Source: Syncephalis plumigaleata (taxonomy: Eukaryota > Zoopagomycota > Zoopagomycetes > Zoopagales > Piptocephalidaceae). Taken from it: a DNA stretch of 64,000 bases. Of this stretch, positions 25,291 through 34,867 are shown piece by piece. The DNA lies in NCBI GenBank assembly GCA_025201365.1, contig JAIXMF010000016.1:434001-498000 (forward strand), read 5' to 3'. The notes below the pieces were generated by a model. The model had not been told where the DNA came from. It searched no databases and worked only from the letters and a program-made list of their open reading frames with translations. Each line of letters begins with the position of its first letter. Positions within the stretch are counted from its first letter, which is position 1. The position numbers and the translations under genes are program-made.

Positions 25291-26583
25291 CTAATTGTCG
25301 CTACTATTGTTATACGGGACGGGAACCGTGTATTCTGAGCTATAATCATAAGTTGAATTGTCGCTCTTATTATAACCATATGAGTATTTATCCGTGCAGT
25401 TGATATACTTTGTGCCAGATCCATCAGTGCCATAGTAAGTATTGTTCACTGGAGTGCAGTGATTGCAGTTAACTTTGGTACCATTATTGAATGTGTAGGT
25501 TTGATTAGCGTAGGAGGCGGGGACAATGTAGTAATGAGGGTATTTCTTGTACTTGGTGGGCTTGCCAGTGGATTTATATTTCGGCTTGTTCTTGCTGGGA
25601 TAGGGAGCAGGCGGGTAAGGAGTACAAGTAGGTGCTGGGACTGGATAACCAGGTGCTGGGTAAGCAGGAACTGGATAAGCAGGAACTGGATAAGCAGGAG
25701 CTGGGGTTGGATAAGCAGGAACTGGGTAATCAGGAGTTGGATAGGAAGGAGCTGGATATGACGGGGCTGGATAAGCAGGAACTGGGTAAGCAGGGACTGG
25801 ATAATCAGGTGCTGGATAAGCCGGAGTTGGATAAGTCGGAGCTGGATAGGTAGAGGTTGAATATGAAGAAGGAGCGGGATATGGAGAGGTTGTATAGGTA
25901 GAGGTTGGATATGAAGAAGGAGCGGGATATGGAGAGGTTGAATAAGTAGAAGTTGTATAGGTAGAGGTTGAATATGGAGAGGTTGTATAAGTAGAAGTTG
26001 AATATGGAGAGGTTGTATAGGTAGAGGTTGAATATGGAGAGGTTGTATAGGTAGAAGTTGAATATGGAGAGGTTGTATAGGTAGAAGTTGAATATGGAGA
26101 GGTTGTATAGGTAGAAGTTGGATAATCAGGAGCTGGATAGGTAGAGGTTGAATATGGAGAGGTTGTATAGGTAGAAGTTGGATAATCAGGAGCTGGATAG
26201 GTAGAGGTTGAATATGGAGAGGTTGTATAGGTAGAAGTTGGATAATCAGGAGCAGGATATGGAGAGGTTGGATAAGTAGAAGTTGGATAATCAGGAGCAG
26301 GATATGGAGAGGTTGGATAAGTAGAAGTTGGATAATCAGGAGCAGGATATGGAGAGGTTGGATAAGTAGAAGTTGGATAATCAGGAGCAGGATAAGTAGA
26401 AGTTGGATAATCAGGAGCCGGATAAGCAGGGACTGGATAATCAGAAGCTGGTGCTTTCTTGTAGTCCGCCGGAGTATCGCTCGAATAAGTGTCTGCTGGC
26501 TTAGCTTCAGCTATAAAGTGGCCATTGTTTGTGGCGATAGCTAGAGAAGCCACAATCAAGGCGAGATATTTAAATGATTGCAT
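25291..26583 (-). CDS. Secreted Tyr/Pro/Thr repeat protein, probable wall or glue protein
   Basis: A single exon of 430 residues. Signal peptide MQSFKYLALIVASLAIATNN with likely cleavage near IAEA-KP. From about residue 45 to 330 the protein consists of YPAPDYPTSTY and TTSPYSTSTY repeats of 5 and 10 residues. A Lys/Tyr segment (KNKPKYKSTGKPTKYKKYPH) follows. The end is an N-glycosylation-rich domain with NQT, NNT, NCT, NKS, NST and NSS sites and three Cys. Tyr spaced every five residues beside Pro is typical of proteins cross-linked by oxidation. The role as an extracellular coat or adhesive is inferred. Position 26583 is the only in-frame Met before the signal peptide. Confidence 0.85.
   Translation of the reverse strand: MQSFKYLALIVASLAIATNNGHFIAEAKPADTYSSDTPADYKKAPASDYPVPAYPAPDYPTSTYPAPDYPTSTYPTSPYPAPDYPTSTYPTSPYPAPDYPTSTYPTSPYPAPDYPTSTYTTSPYSTSTYPAPDYPTSTYTTSPYSTSTYPAPDYPTSTYTTSPYSTSTYTTSPYSTSTYTTSPYSTSTYTTSPYSTSTYTTSPYSTSTYTTSTYSTSPYPAPSSYPTSTYTTSPYPAPSSYSTSTYPAPTYPTPAYPAPDYPVPAYPVPAYPAPSYPAPSYPTPDYPVPAYPTPAPAYPVPAYPVPAYPAPGYPVPAPTCTPYPPAPYPSKNKPKYKSTGKPTKYKKYPHYYIVPASYANQTYTFNNGTKVNCNHCTPVNNTYYGTDGSGTKYINCTDKYSYGYNKSDNSTYDYSSEYTVPVPYNNSSDN
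25635..26440 (-). repeat. 15/30-bp tandem coding minisatellite
   Basis: The array encodes Y-P/T-x-x-x pentads. Near-identical 60-bp blocks at 26100-26390 show recent expansion, while the part toward 25640 is more diverged. Length polymorphism between strains is expected. Confidence 0.85.
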
Positions 26584-28677
26584 TGTAAATGCTTAGACTT
26601 GCTACAAGGTGTTAGTAAACAAGTATGTGCGTGCAAGTATATATATGTGTGTGATATATTGCCACTAATGCAAGATCGATAGGTATAATCTTATGGTACT
26701 TGCTTCTGGAATGATGATAATGCAAAGAATGCTAAGGATAACAACTAGATGTTAATCCTGTTCAAAGGTTAGAAAGAATGCAAAGAAGATGTGATGATGT
26801 AGTAAGAGGAAAATACGCCGTATACTGACCTAGTTTTTATATCGGATTTGCGCTGCTACAAACATCATTAGTAATATGGTATACCAACTATAATTCTCCT
26901 AATCCCTGTACTAATAATAACCAGTCTATCATTTTTGTCCTAGGGAAAGAAATAAAATTGTATGGGCAATGCTTACTTAACAGGGAAATTAATTACACAA
27001 TAACAATAGTTGTAGTGCAAGGCGGACATGCATGGTGTACGTAACACTGCTTAGTTGTATTCTTCCGCTTGTTCACCGTTACCTAACTAGCAGTATGAAT
27101 GAGCGTCATCAGTGTACTACTGGTGTAAGGGAAACCTTAAAAATAGATGTGAGTGTACAATAATAGACCTACTTATCGATCCTTATCATCGCCAATGATT
27201 ATGGTGACATCGGCTCATGGCCAAGAGCACCTACAGAATTCGATAGAAATGTGTACGCTTCTATTTCTAGTTCATATCAATCTATCAATATTAATGTGTG
27301 CGTGTGCACGTATCAGTCCAGCCAAACGTTCATCTAGATATTTTTACGATCTACAAAGTAAAGGCATGACGATATGTACTTTCTCGATAATTATTATACG
27401 TAATCACGGTCAAATAGATGTACAATAACAACAGCGGTAACAATCGCCGTGCCATGTAATGTAACAAACTTGATTGCTACAAGGAGAGCAATCAATATCA
27501 TGGCATCTCCACATTTCTTTCATCCATACATACAAACATACAAACATACAAACATGCGATACTATCATGAGTCAAAGTATTCAGCATGAGTGCTATCACA
27601 TCATTCTATGTATTGCGTATAGTTGTAGAGAGTGAACGAGTGCGAGATAGGACAATGTAAACAGCAAAGTCCTATTGTTTTGTATTGTTCGATAAACTGG
27701 GATTGTTGTGTTGCCTGGTGTAGTACGTGCCTATCACATCAACGATACTATTATCGTCGCGTCTAATAATAACATCTACTGCCACTCCTCCTGTTAATAA
27801 CAGTAACCGTTGCTATCAGAATATGCACTAATATTCTCTTTGGCCACTGATAATGACTGACGATAAAGATAGCGTCTAGTTCAAATAGAGTCGAGTATTT
27901 GCACGTGCTCCATTGTGTGCGTGTGTTGTGACTGATGTGTGCATGCTGGATCATTGAAGGTTAACTCCGCTCTCTTCACATATGGTAGCAACCTTGTGGT
28001 GCTATAGCGTGGAAATAATATAGATATCTACATGTTGTATGATCATTTGATTAATCATGTGTGGATCTTAACAGCAATAGTAGTAGTAGCAGCAATAGGA
28101 GTAGTAGTAAGAGGAGCACACCATATGCATGCATGCATGTGTGCGTGTATGTGCGTGATGAGGCATCATGACAGGCAAGTATCAGAAGCGTGCGTAATCC
28201 CTAATCATCCACATGACAGAGATGGCTTATCTGTCAATTAGTCGTGTGGGTGTCATTTCTTTTCTTAATGAAGTCACCTTGACAATGATAACAACATTAT
28301 GACACTAATGAATGATGCCAACATGATGATTATACGCCATAGTCAATATCTACCATTCTTTATAGTTGACATTCAATTACTAGTAAATGACACTATCTCT
28401 TTATTCATATCTCCATGTCTATCATGTAGATGTCAAATACAATCGAGTATATCCTAGTAGTAAATAGTATATCACTAGGCGGATTACTTGTTTCTTGTTC
28501 ATTGGGGAGGAAAAAAAAGGGAATTTGTACGATAACCTTTGCGATTCCCCTGATTTGCTTTTTTCCTTTCTCTCTCATTCTCTCTTCAAGTGCATCTTCG
28601 TTCCGTCTTTTTCCTGCTTCTTTATTTCTTCTCGGTTCGTACTACCAAACAATCCTTGCTTCTATCCATTCGTTTCT

Positions 28678-28678
<1 letters not shown>

Positions 28679-28708
<30 letters not shown>
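28679..28708 (+). repeat. (TAC)n microsatellite
   Basis: About ten perfect TAC units in a pyrimidine-rich stretch. Confidence 0.9.
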
Positions 28709-29249
28709 GCTTCTCTTCTTTTACTACTATCACCTCTACTATCACCGCTACTATTTTACAGTTTTCTCTTACAATCTATTAGGTTCCCTTGAGTTGGCGT
28801 CAATCCGTGTGCATGTAAGCCGATTACACTTTCTCTCCTGCCTACATTACATTGATTTAATTGTTTTCTTCTCTATTGCTATCTCGCTCTTTCTCTTTCT
28901 AGTCATGTGCTAGCACCGGTGTCGTTATATTATTCTATCGTAGATATATGTCGACGTGAGACTAGTTGGTTTGCTCATTTGATTGATTGAATGTATGCTA
29001 TTGAGCAATCTATATATACAACGTTAACCGCCGTCAACCACTCTCTACCATCACGACAGCCTAAGACGCTTCTTACTCACTTACTCACACGAATTCGTCG
29101 CTATCTTTCTACACTATCGTTTCTTCGATTGTTGCGCACGCATTTATCATTCATCGTTCTCTATCCGTTTAATTCTACGTATCCTTCAATCTACTTATTG
29201 CAGTGATAGTAGCGCAAGTTTCATTGTTGTCACTTGCGCTCGTTTACAC

Positions 29250-29251
<2 letters not shown>

Positions 29252-29292
<41 letters not shown>
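29252..29292 (+). repeat. (TC)n microsatellite
   Basis: About twenty perfect TC units, upstream of the FYVE gene. Confidence 0.95.
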
Positions 29293-29295
<3 letters not shown>

Positions 29296-30047
29296 CTAGC
29301 TTGATTGATTCTCTTATTATTACACTCTACTACACTACGTTTATTTTGATTACACGCAAACAACTTACTATCATCATCATTATTGCTACTGCTACTGCTA
29401 TTATCACCTACATCTACCGGCGACATTATTGACCGCGATCTCCTATTGTTATCGTCTATCCCATCTTCATTGTGTCTCATTATATCCTGTACTACTTTTA
29501 TTAACGTCTTTCTGTCTTTTTTATATATCCTATAGCGTGTTGACTTTCTTTTTTGTTCGTTTGTTCAACCATTGATTGCGTAGATTTTTGCGTTTCATTC
29601 CTTCTCTATTTGCTTTACGTGACGTGTCCTCCCCATCCCATCTCGTTTCATCTCATCCCATCTCTATCTATCTATTTCATTCCATTCCATTCTATTCAGC
29701 GCTATAATCATACACCGTTTCTTTCTAGTATTTAAACAATCTCTACTACCACTATTATTATTGATATTGGAGATTATTGCATCCAAGTTACATTCATCGC
29801 TCGATCATCTCATTGGTAAGTAGATAGATAACACTATGCATGCATGCATACATGCATGTGATAATTATATGAACATTAAACTGATCATCTTGATTTATTT
29901 GATGCTCACCTTTGTATTTATGTATTAATCACATGAACATTTGTGATATAGAGCTTGTCACTTTTAGAATTAATACTATTCCGCGTTTAGTTTTTATTTT
30001 ACTACGCAAACGCATTATTATTATCGTTATTATCACATCATATTATC

Positions 30048-31314
30048 ATGGACGTTTACGCTTTAACTCGCAAGGAACGACCACGCGTTATTACGATGGC
30101 ACCACTCCCAAGTGCCAACAACAATAATAACGGCAATAATAATAATGCTAAGCCTGCTGTAGCTGCTACTACGACTGCTGCTACTACGGCCGCACCACAA
30201 GCACCATCTTCATCCTCTTGGGTATCCACAGATTCGTCCATATCCTCACATCGGTCTGCACCTCGTATGTCGCGTCCTACATCGCATGGGCCTGATCATC
30301 TAATGTCAAATACAACGAGTGGCGGTCATTATACGGGATATGGATCAAAGGGGCGACAATCTATTCATAGATACGGATCATGGTCTACTGGATCAGGTGC
30401 ATCATCTAGCGCCACCATTCATACACATCAGTCCTCGTTGCAGTCGTCCATCTACAGTGCTAATTCCATGTCGAACGGTCTAGGCAGTCATGGTAGAGCT
30501 CGTTCATCGTTGCTGCTAGGAAAGAGTGTATCGGCGGGAAGGGTTGCCACTCCTGGTGTTGACAGTCATTGGGGCGAGGTAACTGGTCTACCTACGCGTG
30601 TTCATTGGAAGGTAATTATTATTCTTATTATTACTTGTACTATGTTAATATATAAACTAACTATCATCGCACATAATATAGCCGGATGATCAAGCTGATC
30701 GTTGTGCGGCATTTACTTGTCAGAAGCCATTTACACTGTTCGAGCGTCGACATCATTGTCGTCGATGCGGTGAAGTATTCTGTGCTGGGTGTTCTGCGAA
30801 TCTATTGCCATTAGACCAGGATGCGGAATATCATCCAGCAGGTGTCATGTCGCGGGTGTGCAATCGATGCATGAGTGATGCGCAAAAGGCCGTGGCAAGG
30901 AAACAACAAACCTCTACACGTAGTAATACGAGTGGCACGACGTCTATCGCATCATCACCGGGTGCCAGTACGGATTCTACGATCATTAGTGGTTCTACCA
31001 CTGCTGCCAATCATGCAGCATACCTGGCGAGCATGACATCCATAAACGAGACAGATGATCGTATGTTATTACGTACACCAGAACAAACGAATGATACTAT
31101 TGCTGCTACTACTACTACTACTAGTACTGCCGCTAACACTACATCAAATATAACAGCAGCTCCATTAGCTACAAAAGATAATAATACCGCCGCTACAAAT
31201 CCATTAAGACGAAACAATGGACAAGATGCTACTACCCGCCATGCCAATTCTACCACCACCACCACCACTACTACTACTACAATACCACACGATTGGACAT
31301 GGTCTACATTCTAA
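30048..31314 (+). CDS. FYVE zinc-finger protein, PI3P-binding
   Basis: Exons 30048-30611 and 30682-31314 join in phase 0 to 398 residues. A Ser/Thr/Asn-rich N terminus of about 185 residues precedes the finger. The FYVE domain starts right after the intron with PDDQADRCAAFTCQKPF and continues RRHHCRRCGEVFCAGCS. The basic RRHHCR core binds phosphatidylinositol 3-phosphate, and eight Cys/His ligands ending RVCNRC are visible. The 140-residue tail is low-complexity Thr/Asn. The protein should localise to endosome or vacuole membranes. No other domain shows which pathway it serves; it resembles small fungal FYVE proteins rather than Vps27 or Fab1. Confidence 0.92.
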
Positions 31315-31694
31315 GTAAATTGAACGTTTATTTTTATGAGCATATCTATCGTGCGTCGTCGTTTCTTTTTATGTTATTGCTCTCGTATAAGTTGTGATTG
31401 CTGTATCATTTCCTAGCAATGGAGTGATATATCTATACCATGTCAATCGAATAGATCGATCGTTTAACTCATGTATATACTGTCGTTACTGTGATTAAAT
31501 TATAAACAAATATTGTGGCTACTTCTCATTAGATTTACCACAAATCATATGGTCTATCTGGTGCATTAACGAATATTTCTATGAACAATTCGTTGCATCG
31601 GATTGACTGGGGTACTGCCGCTATACTAGTCGACCAAATAGAAAAGATGATGTCATTTGATATGTCATCAATGTAATGGTCAACAGGACATATA
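31315..31694. other. Convergent spacer
   Basis: 3' flank of the FYVE gene and of single-codon-exon gene A. No gene recognised. Confidence 0.5.
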
Positions 31695-31848
31695 TTTATT
31701 CAATAAATGATTGAATGATCTTGTAGATATATTTGTTGCTGTACCAAGGAATAATGACTTGAATGGCATGGATACTAAAAGGTCTTGCACCAATCCATTC
31801 TTGACTTGAATACCTATAATATCTACTTGATGATATCCTTGACTTGCT
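31695..31848 (-). repeat. Shared 3' terminal exon of the single-codon-exon family, copy A
   Basis: The stretch from the CTACAG acceptor to the AATAAA signal (31695-31700 on the plus strand) is highly similar to 48200-48358 and 54170-54319. It is probably 3' UTR, because an in-frame TAA lies in the preceding exon. A different phase would give a short ending QVKDIIK and a TAG. Confidence 0.85.
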
Positions 31849-31903
31849 CTGTAGTCATAATGGATTAGTATGGATATGATGATTGTAAATTATTACTTAC
31901 TGT

Positions 31904-32970
31904 TTATTCCTATCATTCAATGTATATCGTATTGCGATTAGTATACCGTAGATGACGGTTGAAATGATGACTTACAAGCTGTTATGCAGAGATATACGGA
32001 TTGTGTACCATAGCGTGATTAGTACATTCATTCATTACGATGAGAAACATTAGCTTACATTCTATCGTAAGGAATATCCATATTGACCGTGTGCCACATT
32101 TTAGTCAGTACACCGTTCGTTGCAACAATCGTATTAACTTACAGGCTACCATACGGGACCATACGTGAATCGTGAATCGTAGTATAATTAGTAATCGTAA
32201 TGCGTAATCAGTGTGACAACTTACGGGCTGTTATATCCAAGTGTATGGATTGTGTACCATTTGCAATTAGTACGTTATTCATTGCAACCAGAGCGCTAAT
32301 AACTTACAAGCTGTTATACGCAAACAAAAATGTACAATGAGCGATATTATAATTAGTATCCCGTCCCTCACAGTCATAATGATAACTTACAATCTGTTTA
32401 TACACAAACATATGTAGTTAGTACCTCATTCATTACAATCAGAATGGAAACTTACCTTCTATCATACACAAGCAGACATGAATAATGAGACATATTGATA
32501 TTAGTACATTGCTCATTACAAGCGAACGGTGCCTTACCTTCTATTATGCAGAAACATACGTGGATCGTGTATCATATCATAATTAGTACAGATAACTTGT
32601 AGCCGTTATGATAACTTACAGGTACTTGAGAATAGTAGTCATACATATTATTTTGATTTGTACTACAATTAGCATAGTACTTGCTATGGTCAATAGGATA
32701 GCTTACGAGGTTGTGCTAACAAATTAATAGGGAGAATAAACATTATAGTATGATTAACATGTTAAAACAACCACTATTATATACATGAACTTACGAGCTA
32801 TCGGTAATCATCGGTGGACAATGAAACAATAGGCTACGATTAGTACATCAATTGATAGGGTCACGGCCAGACATACCACGACGATCCAGGACGGGACTAG
32901 CTTCAACGGCGACCAGACTGGTGAGAGCGACAACGGCGACGGCAATAGCGGTAACGGCAAGGAGCCTCAT
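31904..32970 (-). CDS. Single-codon-exon gene A: secreted peptide precursor
   Basis: Exon 1 (32970-32877) encodes MRLLAVTAIAVAVVALTSLV, then AVEASPVLDRR: a signal peptide followed by a dibasic RR site. It ends in phase 1 at GTATGT. The next exons, in order, are 32795-32797 CTC, 32707-32715 CACAACCTC, 32620-32624 TACCT (which brings the phase to 0), 32538 AAG, 32456 AAG, 32391 ATT, 32308 CTT, 32225 CCC, 32143 CCT, 32059 AAT and 31976 CTT (3 nt each). The last coding exon is 31901-31909 GAATAAACA, where GAA TAA ends the frame. The peptide after RR reads APQPLPKKILPPNLE. Every intron has a GTAAG(T) donor, a TACTAAY/CTAAT branch site, and no usable AG before the acceptor. The splice signals are seen in the sequence. 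That all exons are used is inferred; skipping from exon 4 to the end is the main alternative. Confidence 0.72.
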
Positions 32971-33004
32971 GTTGATGTTGGCCTAGTGGAATCGATAGAT
33001 AAGT

Positions 33005-33045
33005 TGACTAGAACGAGAATACAGAGCAATACTATATACGAGTAG
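33005..33045 (-). promoter_or_regulatory. Conserved promoter block of gene A
   Basis: GACTAGAACGAGA and TATATACGAGTAG (plus-strand reading) recur in the same order upstream of gene B at 57713-57787. The TATATA lies about 65 bp before the ATG and is a likely TATA box. Confidence 0.6.
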
Positions 33046-33283
33046 AAGAAGTAGAAAAGTGACGTCATCCGATAGGTCACGTTTCAAGAATGCCATGCCA
33101 TATACCACCTATCACATACCACATTAATGGGATACTAATGAAATGAAGATGCGCGTACGTAGCACTATTAAAATAAGTCAACGTCCTTGGCCATTCATAT
33201 CCGCCCCATTATAGTGCTTGTTGTTCTTGTTCTTATTTGTTTGTTTGTTTTATATTTGTTTACCCTAACCTTCGCTATTCATT

Positions 33284-34145
33284 ATGGCATTCTCGCACCA
33301 GTTGCTTGATACTGCTCGTAGTCAGTCGGTCAGTTTCTGGACTGACTTCAAAGCGTTTATCTCTAAAGGCTCAGTGATTGACTTGGGTATTGGTAAGTAC
33401 ATGTTAATAATCAATGTCATAATATTATTAGCTGGTTAACTAATATATATATGTAATTCTATTTTATCATGTTGTGCGTAGGTATCGTTATTGGTGCGGC
33501 GTTTACCAAGGTGGTCAATTCATTTGTGGTAAGTTAGTTAGCTATCTTGTATAGCTAGAGTGACATTATTGACCTATAATCAATGATAGGATGATGTCAT
33601 GACGCCTCCTCTCGGTTTATTCATCGGTGATCGTGATCTCGATAATATGTTCTGGGTGATTAAAGCGGGCAAGAATCATCACACGGACTACAAGACGATC
33701 GATGAAGCCCGTGAAGATGGTGCCGTGTAAGTAGTAATCGTCTACTATGATGGCGACGATGATGAATATTGATGTCTGTATATATATGCGTATATCTATA
33801 GTACGATTAACGGTGGCCGATTTGCCATGGCCGGTATTAACTTCTTTATCGTGGCCTTTATGTTGTTCTGGTTCGTACGATGTAAGTCATACTACTACTT
33901 GATTATTGTATTGATGATGACTATATTAAATGTGCCTCTCTCTTTCTCTCTTTATCTTTGTAGTTGCCATGATATTCCGTCGTAAACAAAAGAAGGCGGA
34001 AGTAGCCGATGCTCCACCCGAACGTCGATGCGACGAATGCATGGAAGTAATTCATCCGCAAGCACGTCGTTGCAAGCATTGCACAGCTGTAGTGCAAGAT
34101 CATGGTGAACGTGGCACAGCTAGCGGTAATCTCATTCAAGCCTAA
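33284..34145 (+). CDS. mscL: MscL-family large-conductance mechanosensitive channel with C-terminal zinc ribbon
   Basis: Five exons (33284-33392, 33482-33528, 33590-33726, 33802-33881, 33964-34145) join to 184 residues. TM1 is GSVIDLGIGIVIGAAFTKVV, the near-universal MscL pore helix after the amphipathic N terminus WTDFKAFISKG. The periplasm-like loop (DDVMTPPLGLFIGDRDLD) is followed by TM2 INFFIVAFMLFWFVRFAMIF. Beyond a basic RRKQKK stretch the protein ends in CDECMEVIHPQARRCKHC, two CxxC knuckles that would bind one zinc. Four introns show that it is a settled nuclear gene. The zinc ribbon may gate or anchor the channel; that is inference. The length fits MscL (about 130-150) plus the added ribbon. 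Confidence 0.93.
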
Positions 34146-34867
34146 TGATACTACTGCTACTGCTATTCCTCTCTCTCTCTCTCTAATAAATGGATAGTCT
34201 CTTCTACAGGCTATAATATAAACCACAACAACGACGTCGTCATCATCGACATCAACAGCAACATGTATAAATCACGTCACGTGTCCACCTTTTCCCTTTT
34301 TTTACTCTCTCTCTCTCTTTCCTCTGTTCGCTCTTTTTCTTTCCTACTTTTCAGTAACAGTGTAGCGTCGTTACTTGTGGCGCAGCTTCCATGTATTTAA
34401 TCCCTCCATTATTCGTTTACTTTACTAGATAAACGAATTCGTCTTCTACATATACTTGCGTCTACACTGTTATTTATACCGCTTAACTATTATACACGCA
34501 TATATTTATTTGAATATTGGTGTACACAAACGATACTACTATCAGAGTTACAGCCGTAGCAGTAGTAGCAGTAACATTGCTCATTTGTTTATAGTGAACT
34601 AATGTGAATATATGCACCACGTTGTCACGTCAAAACATAGCTCGCCCTTCTCCTTTCTTACTCTCTCTCTCTCTCTTCATTTCCTTCTACACTTTACCGT
34701 TTGTTATTGTTATTTATTGTTATTTATCATCCGCGACACTATTTGTTAGCTTATCAACAACATTATCATTGTATCTATACTGCGCGATAGTACACGTATA
34801 TACCTTCTTATTTATAGATTTGTAACAGTTGAACACGAAAGCGTATCACATTCTTTGATATACAATC
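34146..34867. other. Intergenic
   Basis: 3' flank of mscL and pyrimidine-rich leader of the next gene ((CT)n at about 34304-34320 and 34660-34680). No gene recognised. Confidence 0.5.

Larger units (their letters stand above)
26584..30047. other. Long intergenic region
   Basis: About 3.5 kb without a recognisable gene on either strand. The right half is pyrimidine-rich on the plus strand (CT, TAC and TCTA tracts), typical of a long 5' leader for the gene starting at 30048. Candidate introns in the leader (for example a donor at 29816) could exist. A short untranslated RNA cannot be excluded. Confidence 0.4.

Noticed and set aside
28430-28913. Three overlapping plus-strand frames
   Set aside because: They lie in pyrimidine microsatellites, with compositions driven by TAC and CT repeats.
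31823-31848. Coding reading of the terminal exon as QVKDIIK and TAG
   Set aside because: It is shared by genes A and C in one frame, but their phase-0 chains reach TAA in the preceding exon. Kept only as an alternative for gene B if its 2-nt exon is real.
33284-34145. Recent bacterial transfer of MscL
   Set aside because: Four typical introns and an added zinc ribbon indicate a long-established nuclear gene.
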